Shown: piece after piece, positions 55,934-64,000 of the stretch
How positions within the stretch are numbered: the stretch's first letter is position 1
Layout: each line of letters begins with the position of its first letter
Origin: Myxocyprinus asiaticus
Lineage: Eukaryota > Chordata > Actinopteri > Cypriniformes > Catostomidae
DNA length: 64,000 bases
Direction of reading: 5' to 3'
Assembly: GCF_019703515.2 (NCBI RefSeq)
Contig: NC_059368.1
Location: 34,064,735-34,128,734 of the forward strand
The notes under the pieces: model-generated
Told to the model about the DNA's origin: nothing
Database searches by the model: none
Seen by the model: the letters and a program-made list of their open reading frames with translations, nothing else
Translations under genes and position numbers: made by a program

Positions 55934-56255
55934 CCTAGTTCAGAAGTCATTGCACTTGCAAAATCATTCCAAGGCACTGAAATGTTTCTCCCTAAAAATT
56001 CCCAAACTGCACCGTAAAAACCAGGGAGCATCATTGCTCACAATGTTGCTCAAAATGGTAATGTTCCCTTACAGGAAACATTGTCATGTCTTCTGAAGTC
56101 TTTTAAGACATTGGTGAATGAACGCAAGTAAATATATGATGTCAAAGCCTTATTTTCTCTTTAAAGAGAATTATCTTTCATCCATAATGTTCATAACAAT
56201 ATTTTAAACATTACAGTTGTTAGAAAGAGATTCAAAATACACTCTTTTGTACATA
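55934..56255. other. Non-coding spacer, nothing identified
   Basis: No supported feature. Confidence 0.4.
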
Positions 56256-56257
56256 TA

Positions 56258-56779
56258 CAGTATTGTGCAAAAGTCTTAGGCACATAAGATGTTTCACAAA
56301 AGCATTTGTCTTAAGATGGTTATTTATATCTTCAGCTTTAGTGTGTCAAAAAGAAATAGAAATTTTAGACTCCCAAACATTCCTTTTGCAAAAAGAATAC
56401 AATAGAACAGGGAGCCCTGCAACAGATGGCATGGCCCCCAAAAAGCCCCCCCACTGAACATCAAATCAGTCTGGGATTACATAAAGAGACAGAAGCAACT
56501 GAGACAACTTAAATAGATAGAAGAACTGTGGCAAATTCTCCAAGAAGACTGGAACATCCTATCTGCCAACAACCAAGAAAATGAAAAGGTGTAAGTAGGA
56601 GAATTGGTGCTGTTTTGAAGGCAAAGGTGATCACACCAAATATTGATTTATGTTTTTTATGTTTACTGGATTTAGTATGATGTTAATCGATAAAAGAAAA
56701 CTATTTATGGCATTATTTTTGAAGACATCCTCACTATGCAACATTTTTCACAAGTGCCTAAAACTTTTGCACAGTACTG
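56258..56779 (+). mobile_element. Tc1-type MITE with CAGTACTGTGCAAAAG ends
   Basis: Left end CAGTATTGTGCAAAAGTCTT and right end AAAACTTTTGCACAGTACTG are inverted, with TA on both sides (56256-56257 and 56780-56781). A decayed piece of transposase C-terminus can be read (ELWQILQEDWNILSANNQ, about 56525-56580), so this is an internally deleted Tc1/mariner element of 522 bp. Confidence 0.85.
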
Positions 56780-56781
56780 TA

Positions 56782-57154
56782 CATTTATTCCTTAATTTAT
56801 CTTCATATTAACACTACGTTTTAATGTCTACAACGAAAATGCACAGTAGTGTAATTTACACAGCGAGATTATAACAGCTGTGCTTGAATGCACAACCTCG
56901 TTATCATGTCACATGTAACTGAATAAGTGTGCTTAGTGGAAGAACACCCTTGCCAGTGCCTGAATTCGTGTTCACAATATACTGATTAGTGACTAAGGGA
57001 AACACTTTTTTCAGTAACATACTTTATTTTAAGGTTTTCTTTTTTTTTAATCAAAGAACCATTTATTACAACATAACTTATCTTAAAAAAAACTGTTCTG
57101 AATATGCATATTTCACTGCAAGTTGTCATATGAACAACCAGTTAGCCCTAACTT
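56782..57154. other. Non-coding DNA, nothing identified
   Basis: No supported feature. Confidence 0.4.
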
Positions 57155-57300
57155 AAAGGTATAGTACACCCAAAAAGGAGCTGTTTGGTGGATTCTTAAA
57201 GAATGTTTTTATCCATACAGTGGCTGAGGTTGCCATTCAGCTTTACATTTCCTTTTATGTTCCACGGAAGAAAAATTGTCATATGGATTGGGGAATTAAG
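57155..57300 (+). repeat. Remnant of a fish repeat beginning TATAGTACACCCAAAAA
   Basis: TTAAAGGTATAGTACACCCA and GTTCCACGGAAGAAAAATTG resemble the head and middle of a very common cyprinid repeat (AGTTCACCCAAAAATGA type). Degenerate and truncated. Confidence 0.4.
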
Positions 57301-58227
57301 TCTCAGAAGCCCTAAGTGCACAGATCATGGTTCTCAGTTTGAGTTTGACATGAATAGAAGTAATTACTTTAGGATTAGTTAGTCAGTTAACTCATTAACC
57401 ATTCCAACTGATTAAGTGAGTCGTTTCAAGACCGATTCAAACCAATGACTCAAGAGTTTGAGAGTTTGATTTAAAGGCTGATATGAGTCATTTGTTTGTG
57501 AATCAGACTACTCTGGTCACCCTGACATTGCATTAGAAAGATGGGTTGTATTTATTATCTTTATAATATTTGGGGATCCTAGTTTTTACAGAACCAACCA
57601 TAATGAAAATCATTTGGTTACGGAATGCTTTTTTATTTTTATTTTTATGGATTCCCAAACATTCACACATTATACACATTCTCTTGCTCCCATAGTGATT
57701 GCTTGCATACTGTTAGCTGTCCAGTAACATAATGCCCATGATGCCCATCCCCTATGTTGATACCTGTGACAGTCTCTGTATATACACCTTAAATTTGACA
57801 ACCAGGTGTAAAGTCAAACAAGCACACATTTAATTACCCACTCAGCCATATAGTTTAATACATGTTTATAAGTTCCTTAAATCACCTTTTCATGACCCTT
57901 ATCATATTGTTGGGACAACAGAATATGGTAATTGATCCCTAACAGTCCTGAAGACTCACACCACAGCAGATCTTGACTGATAAAACAGCTTACTGATGAG
58001 AATCTCATCAAGGTCATGGTGAGGATTTCACTCATGCCTGAGATAGGATCAAAGATACCATTTATTCTCCGAGATCTGAGATCTGTTATTGTTACATCAA
58101 AAGATATTACCGCATTAATTGAGATCAAACCCTACTGTGCACATGACCACAGATTTATAACTGTACTTTTGCACTTTGATCAATTTGACTTGAATGTGAT
58201 GTCCAGTTTTCATGGTTTTAGTTATAG
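57301..58227. other. Non-coding DNA, nothing firm identified
   Basis: GATTCAAACCAATGACTCAA and AGTCATTTGTTTGTGAATCA near 57430-57510 look like a degenerate repeat. The remaining ORFs are unrecognisable. Confidence 0.4.
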
Positions 58228-59889
58228 GGTACGTTTACATGACAACAATGTTCTAAAAACGGAAAAGTTTTTCCTTTGCGTTTTTGAAAAGATTCGCGTA
58301 CAGACGACAATGTTGTCAAAACGATCCCCGTTCGCGTGGATCCGTGAAAACGACTAAAAATGCTGTATTATGCATGCCAGGCCAGTAGTTGGCAATGTCA
58401 CTTTGTAAAGAAACACTACATGTGGGGCCTGGGTAGCTCAGTGGTAAAATACACTGGCTACCACCCCTGGAGTTCGCTAGTTCGCTAATTCGAATCCCAG
58501 GGCGTGCTGAGTGACTCCAGCCAGATCTCTTAAGCAACCAAATTGGCCCAGTTTCTAAGGAGGGTAGAGTCACATGGGGTAACCTCCTCGTGATCGCTAT
58601 AATGTGGTTCGTTCTCGGTGGGGCGCATGGTGAGTTGAGCATGGTTGCCGCGGTGGGTGGCGTGAAGCCTCCACACATGCTATGTCTCAGTGGCAACGTG
58701 CTCAACAAGCCACGTGATAAGATGCATGGGTTTGTGGTCTCAGACACGGAGGCAACTGAGATTCATCCTCTGCCACCCGGACTGAGGCGAATCACTACGC
58801 GACCACGAGAACTTAAAAGCGCATTGGGAATTGGGCATTACAAATAAAAAAAAATAAAAAATAAATAAAAAAAGAAACTACATGCCTGCACACATAAGCA
58901 TTCTTCCACAGAGCGGTGAATACAAACAAAGAAGATGGCGAAAGCATTGAGCAATTTTGTCTGGACGGATGATAAGGTTGCTTTATTACTACAGTTACTT
59001 TGCTGGAGAAGCGTCAATAAACTTAAAATCTTTAGCAGCACAAACACAGTCCTGTAGTCCGCCAGTGTAGTTTTGAATGTCTCGCGTGTTGTTTTGAAGT
59101 ACCCTATACTCTCATAATTATTCAATAAACTCTGCTCATTTTTACCATCATTTCGTCTCTTGCCTTTTTCTGTATCCCCCCTGCTGACTCTTGGGCTGGT
59201 AGGAGAGTAAGTTAACATAAGCTGTTGATGTTGACTGGTTTTGGAAATCAGACAGAACTCTGATATATGGATATCTTCTGACGGAGAGAGATGTCTTGTG
59301 TACACTGGATCTAACATGCATTTTCACTGCCTCGTGTTTTCATATTCTAAGCATATCACTGAATACTGTACATGGCATCACATCTCTGTCTATAGGCTAT
59401 ATACATAAGCGGTGCGTGAATGAATTGCAAGGTAAAGGTACATCAAATAAAATTAAGTAAATAAATAACATTTAAAACACAAATATTTTTTCCCATCTGA
59501 ATCCATACATTAATTTCAAGATTTTCAAATTGCAGATTCTGCCTACTGTACAATGTTCACACTCCATACAAAAAACTCCACATGAATAAATTGTTGATTA
59601 TTGTTATTTGCACAGACACTAGTATTCATACTGATAATTATACATCTCAAATTGATGCCTATCAATCCATCATTCTTTATATAACACGTAATACGCATGC
59701 GCGTGACGTCATCATTTTCACAAATTCGTGTTTTTGTATATTTACACGGAGACGATAACTTTGCACTTTGAAACCCGTTTTCAAAAGTTTGAGTTTTCTG
59801 GCCCCAAAATGCCGTTGTCGTGTAAATGAACAGCCAAAATGCATAAAGTTTTCTGTTTTTAGTTGAAAACGTTATTGTGTAAACGGTCC
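58228..59889. mobile_element. Non-autonomous DNA transposon with GTTTACA termini, carrying a SINE
   Basis: The left end GGGTACGTTTACATGACAAC and the reverse complement of the right end (GGGACCGTTTACACAATAAC) match over about 45 bp, including an AAAAC-GAAAAGTTT stretch. The interior has no transposase (TGACGTCATCATTTTC and similar words near 59705). Within it lies a SINE at 58423-58870. A fragment of the same family at 23625-23897 lacks that SINE. The TSD is not clear. Confidence 0.75.
58423..58870 (+). mobile_element. tRNA-derived SINE nested in a DNA transposon
   Basis: Same family as 37488-37885: GGGGCCTGGGTAGCTCAGTG head, B-box-like AATTCGAATCCCAGG, body GCGTGCTGAGTGACTCCAGC, AGAGTCACATGGGGTAACC, GAAGCCTCCACAC, and an A-rich tail. 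The flanking repeats are AAAGAAACACTACATG (58407-58422) and AAAGAAACTACATG (58871-58884), a TSD with a 2-base difference. The intact site, AAAGAAACACTACATG, is found as its reverse complement near 23705. Confidence 0.9.
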
Positions 59890-60304
59890 CATAGACAAAT
59901 TCTCAACATTAATAGCTTTTGAAGTTGTATCTTGAGTTGTTGTTTACCTGTTCTAATTTAAATCTACAGTGGCCCATTTTGAAGTGTGGCTTAAGGTGTC
60001 CAAATACTTTTTGGAGCCACTTTAGATACCCCTTTCTTCAGAGGTCTACGTGCTGTTTCTCATGCTGCGCATTTGAGACCGGACTGCAAACATATGCACA
60101 TGCTCTGCCTTCGTGCCTCTCTATCCGTTGACACTTGCTGATAATTGGACCTAGTAGTGCCATTTTGTTACACTTTTGGAGCGAGCAAAATATGTTTGAA
60201 AAAAGTAAGGTTAGGATGACAGGGGAATGCTTATCAATATTCACTAGGAAAGCACTAACTGATTGGTCAGAGAAAAGTTTTTTCACCTGCCAACTTACGT
60301 TTCT
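59890..60304. other. Non-coding DNA, nothing firm identified
   Basis: GGTGTCCAAATACTTTTTGG (about 59996) resembles a Tc1-type end but no partner was found. Confidence 0.35.
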
Positions 60305-60385
60305 GAAATTAGATCGCGACCACTTCAAATGAGGTGGCGGGCCAGATTCGGCCTGTGGGTCTTGAGTTTGACATCTGTGCCCCAC
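60305..60385. mobile_element. Possible hAT transposon end remnant
   Basis: GGCGGGCCAGATTCGGCCTG followed by CTTGAGTTTGACATCTGTGC matches the general pattern of a vertebrate hAT terminus (...CTTGAGTTTGACACCCCTG). Only one end is visible. Confidence 0.4.
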
Positions 60386-61180
60386 ACCAACCCCTTAACC
60401 TAACCCTAACCTTCTCTTACAAAAATTGTAATTTTTGAAATAAAATCATAGTAACTATACAATTATAAATATGGTTACTATATTAACACTGTATTACTGT
60501 AGTAACACTATGGTTAATAGCATTACAACATGGCTTCTGTAAAAAAACAAAAAACAAAACATTACTACAATATTACTATAGTAAAACCATGGTTAATTTC
60601 AAATCTACACATATCAAACCTTTCTCTATGCTTTCTGACCTTCACAGTGACCAAAATTTATATAATTTCTTTTTTTATTAATTATTATAATTACTATAAA
60701 ATTAATTATTAAGAGTGGAGACAGGAAACAGGATGGGAAAAACTGGGGCAAATGGGGGAATCAAACCCGGATACATCCACATCATCTTTACACACCACAC
60801 CATTGAAGCAGCACTTTCAGTGTTTCAACCAGGGCTTGACATTAACTTTTTAGCTCATCGGCCACTGTGGCAAGAGGTATTCTAAAGTCACTAGACACTC
60901 AGCATTTTCACTAGCCAAAATCCCCCGCCCCACAAAAACTGAAAAAAATAAATGGAGACTGTAACTGCATGCATTTATTTGGACATTTTATTTGAACATG
61001 AATGGCATTAGTCCAGCTTGACACAGATCTAATGATTTAAGTTATCTTTAGAATATCTTAAAGGTGCAGTCCATAGTTTGGAGCCAATTTAAAAAGTTTT
61101 ACACATTAACAAATGAATTGTGTTTTTGTGAAGTTTGATCCGAATGGTGTACACTCACATGAGATGAAGATTGTACTCAT
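60386..61180. other. Non-coding DNA, nothing identified
   Basis: No recognisable feature; ORFs are short and low-complexity. Confidence 0.4.
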
Positions 61181-62014
61181 AAACTCAGCGAAAAAATAAA
61201 CATCCATTTTTCAGAACACTGTATTTTAAAGGTAATTTTGTAAAAATCCAAATAACTTCACAGATCTTTATTGTAAAGGGTTTAAACAATGTTTTCCATG
61301 CTTGTTCAATGAACCATAAACAATTAATGAACATGCATCTGTGGAACGGTCATTATGACACTAACAGCTTAAAGACGGTAGGCAATTAAGGTCACAGTTA
61401 TAAAAACTTAGGACATTAAAGAGACCTTTCTACTGACTCTGAAAAACACCAAAATAAAGATGCACAGGGTTCCTGCTCATCTGCGTGAACGTGCCTTAGG
61501 AATGCTGCATGGAGGCATGAGGACTGCGGATGTGGCCAGGGTAATATATTGCAATGTCTATACTGTGAGATGCTTAAGACAGTGCTACAGGGAGACAGGA
61601 AGGACAGCTGATCGTCCTCGAAGTGGCAGACCACGTGTAACAACACCTGCACAGGATCGGTACATCCGAATATCACACCTGCGGGACAGGTACAGGATGG
61701 CAACAACAACTTCCAAAATTACACCAGGAACACACAATCCCTCCATCAGTGCTCAGACTGTCCGCAATAGGCTGAGAGAGGCTGGACTGAGGGCTTGTAG
61801 GGCTGTTGTAAGGCAGGTCCTTAACAGACATCACCGGCAACAATGTCGCCTATGGGCACAAACCCACCTTCGCTGGACCAGACAGGACTGGCAAAAAGTG
61901 CTCTTCACTGACGAGTCGTGGTTTTGTCTCACCAGGGGTGATGATCAGACTCGCGTTTATCATCAAAGGAATGAGCGTTACAGCGAGGCCTGTACTCTGG
62001 AGCAGGATCAATTT
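61181..62014 (+). mobile_element. Tc1-like transposon, 3'-truncated
   Basis: The left end contains AACTCAGCGAAAAAATAAAC and a second similar word further in, the TIR of a widespread fish Tc1 family. An ORF follows. Homology stops at about 62014, inside the transposase, so the 3' half and right TIR are absent. Confidence 0.8.
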
Positions 62015-62074
62015 TTGCCAGAAAGGATACAGCGGGAGATTACCTCCAGTGTTGGACTTACTGCTTCAAATTGA
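61460..62074 (+). pseudogene. Tc1 transposase, N-terminal 185 residues then truncated
   Basis: The open frame starts at the family ATG (MHRVPAHLRERALGML). It holds the paired-like bipartite HTH (residues about 1-110: MRTADVARVIYCNVYTVRCL, RPRSGRPRVTTPAQDRYI), the clamp region, and the first catalytic Asp in VLFTDESWF (residue about 150). Family similarity ends at residue 185 (LEQDQF). The last 19 residues come from unrelated flanking sequence. The second Asp and the Glu of the DDE triad are missing, so no catalysis is expected. An intact DNA-binding half could in principle still bind TIRs, but there is no sign that it is expressed. Confidence 0.85.
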
Positions 62075-62154
62075 AAACTGAGGCAATTTTTCGAGGTAAG
62101 ACAAGTTATTTAACATGTGTTGTCAGTATTGTCTATTCAAAGTCAAAACGTTTT

Positions 62155-62570
62155 AGTTACGAAGCATTTATTTGTAGGAGTAACACTAGTTATTTCTGGA
62201 AAAAATGACGTGACTGTCGGTGTTCATCGGACAGGCAGCTAGCCTCTATTTTTAAGCACATTTCTGTGAAACTTGCTAAATAAGCATTAGTTAGCAATAC
62301 TGTGTACATTTTTAGCTAAATATCAATAACTTTTTTGGCCAATTTTGTCGCTTGTGGAAGATAGTCAAACCTTTATAGTTATGAAGCATTTATTTGTAGG
62401 AGTAGCGCTAGCTAGTTTTTTTCTGGAACAATTTGCATGACCATCATCGGCGAGCCTCTTTATATATCAACCTAAATAAACATTAGCTAGCAATAATATA
62501 TACATTTTGAACTAAATATCAATAACTTTTTTTTTTTTTTGCCAATTTTGTTGCTTGTGAAAAATCTGCC
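62155..62570 (+). repeat. Direct tandem duplication (about 200-220 bp units)
   Basis: GAAGCATTTATTTGTAGGAG (about 62161 and 62384), then TAGCAATA...TACATTTT, CTAAATATCAATAACTTTTT and GCCAATTTTGTCGCTTGTG (about 62338) / GCCAATTTTGTTGCTTGTG (about 62541) occur twice in the same order. Confidence 0.85.
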
Positions 62571-62940
62571 TGAAGTAATGTGAGGCAGAGATCAGATGCT
62601 GTTCAGACCTTTTTTTTTTTTCTTCTTTTTTTTGACACTGTTCAGATCTGCCTGGAAACTGACCTGCTAGTTAGATAAGTTATTTAACTTGTTGATTTTC
62701 CCATGTAATAAAAAATTGGTAGATATCTCTCTATAATTTAGCAGATAGCCTTACACAGCCATCACACAGACATGATTTTAGATTGTGTGTAGCTTCCTGT
62801 TCACAAAGAAAGTGTGAGAGGGCTGTCTGCAGATGGACATTCTACTTAGTCTGCAAGCCTTTGGTGACTATTCAGTGTATGGATTTGTGAAGAACACACT
62901 GCTGGCTACCAATTGTTGTACTTTTTTATCTGTTGTAGAG

Positions 62941-64000
62941 ATGGATAGAGACTATGGTTCCCTGCTCAGCACCCTAAAGAGGAAGAGGCAGCTTACTGCT
63001 GATGAGCTTAGGTTCATAGCAGAGGAGGACATGGCTCATGAGGGCATGATCACACAGGAGGAAGATCTGCTGGACTAGGAACTACTGCAGGAAGACCCGG
63101 ACCACGAGGAGATGGAGGATGAGATGGAACCTGATCCCCAGCCAAGACCATCAACTGGGTATATATGAATGTGTATGTACTGTTTGTTTCTATTTCTTAT
63201 ATGACTGATACTCACAGTAACACTAACACTGTTACTCTTATTATTTTGGGTATGGCTAGCCATTCTCGCACAGGTCCCAAGTCAGCTAGAAAGTGTAAAC
63301 GCTTCTGTGACTCTGTTTCTTATCCCTCGTACTCTGACATCGATTCACAGGCACCAAAACCTCTCCCATTTAAGCCTAGCCATCCATTCAGTATTGACTT
63401 AGGTAGCGTGCGTCAGGCTGTGCGGTCAACCTCCAATATGATGTTGTGAGAAATTGACTTTTTCATGCTGTTTTTTACTCAGGATGTAGTTGCTGAGATA
63501 TGCAGCTTTACAAACTGTCAGGGGTGGGAGCTCATCATAAACTGTCCATCATATTCCAGCTACCAAGGAGCTTGGATGGAGGTGACCCCCGATTCATTTT
63601 AAAAATTTCTTGGGTTGCTCATTTACATGGGGTTTTCAATTCTCCCTGTTTCCCATCGTCATTGGGGAACCAAGACACTTCAGGGCTCGTAGGCGAGGGG
63701 ATTTATGTCGCATGACCGCTACAAGGCTCTTTTAGCAGTTCTACATTTTGTAGACCCTACCACAGAGGATAATCAGGATCGCCTTAGGAAGTTGCGTTAT
63801 CTTATTGATCACCTCAAACAAAAATGCCAGCAGCTCTTTCAGCCTAACCAAAATCTCACAATAGATGAACATATGGTCAAGTCTAAATCTCGGTCAGGAT
63901 TTAAACAATACATTAATGGCAAGCCTACTCGGTGGGATTTTAAATTATGGGTAATTGCAATAAACTGTTTCCTGCAGAATTTAAAGACATCAAAAGATGG
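62941..64000 (+). pseudogene. piggyBac-like transposase, interrupted, runs off window
   Basis: piggyBac transposases cut at TTAA sites with an RNase H-like DDD core. The start is ATG 62941 (MDRDYGSLLSTLKRKRQLTA). An acidic N-terminus (ITQEEDLLD, then EDPDHEEMEDEMEPDP) is followed, after a predicted intron (63159-63259), by a frame leading into FFMLFFTQDVVAEICSFTN, KFLGLLIYMGF, ARGFMSHDRYKALLAVLHFV, and LFQPNQNLTIDEHMVKSKSR (first catalytic Asp, about 63864). KPTRWDFKLWVIA lies near the window end. In-frame stops are at 63076 (TAG), 63447 (TGA), 63600 (TAA) and 63690 (TAG). The two later Asp residues would lie beyond 64000. Identity is clear from DDE_Tnp_1_7-type motifs; the frame is dead as read. 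Confidence 0.8.
63159..63259 (+). other. Predicted GT-AG intron in the piggyBac-like gene
   Basis: A donor G|GTATATATG at 63159 and acceptor GGTATGGCTAG| at 63259 bound 101 bp with a stop in frame. Splicing moves the reading frame from the N-terminal acidic segment exactly into the frame of the downstream transposase domain (codon GG|C). This is a prediction from sequence only. Confidence 0.5.

Overview
The window looks like gene-poor, transposon-dense nuclear DNA from a teleost fish, most likely a cyprinid. The evidence is the mix of mobile elements: a Tdr1/Sleeping Beauty-like Tc1 element and other fish-type Tc1 families, DIRS-like tyrosine-recombinase retrotransposons, a Tx1/L1-type LINE, hAT-type non-autonomous elements, a tRNA-derived SINE whose consensus is typical of cyprinids, and a piggyBac-like transposase. 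The species call is inference from recognised families; no database was searched. I found no convincing host protein-coding exon, rRNA or functional tRNA gene. Every coding region I can support belongs to a transposable element, and nearly all are broken.

Layout. 1-5.5 kb: AT-rich DNA with a long fold-back, a hAT-like element with an 8-bp target-site duplication (TSD), and old repeats. 5.86-11.88 kb: a full-length L1/Tx1-type LINE with a perfect 15-bp TSD, inserted into an older repeat. 14.2-16.6 kb: a short LTR retrotransposon carrying only a gag-like ORF and several tandem-repeat arrays. 19.0-22.3 kb: a pile-up of three Tc1 families. 22.5-24.4 kb: a hAT-type element. 24.6-30.8 kb: DIRS copy A (+). 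30.8-38.8 kb: mixed repeats, including a second hAT of the same family holding an LTR-like insert, a LINE tail and a SINE with a perfect TSD. 38.8-43.0 kb: truncated DIRS copy B (-). 43-49.8 kb: mostly unassigned DNA with a fold-back Tc1 and microsatellites. 49.8-55.9 kb: DIRS copy C (-). 56-60 kb: a Tc1-type MITE and a DNA transposon holding a SINE. 61.2-64 kb: a truncated Tc1 transposase and a piggyBac-like transposase running off the end.

The elements record an order of events. Several are nested with readable insertion scars, and one SINE insertion can be compared with an uninterrupted paralogous site inside the window. The most interesting signal is that DIRS copies A and C, at unrelated sites and in opposite orientations, share the same inactivating changes: a deletion of about 95 bp between RT and RNase H, two RT stop codons and a gag frameshift. 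Truncated copy B lacks the RT lesions. This suggests a defective DIRS lineage that spread using proteins supplied by other copies. The DIRS copies also show a circle-junction-like internal complementary region, paired palindromes at one terminus, and a compact Pol II promoter inside the inverted terminal repeats.

Coordinates of old or degenerate repeats are approximate. Coordinates given with TSDs were read directly from the sequence.
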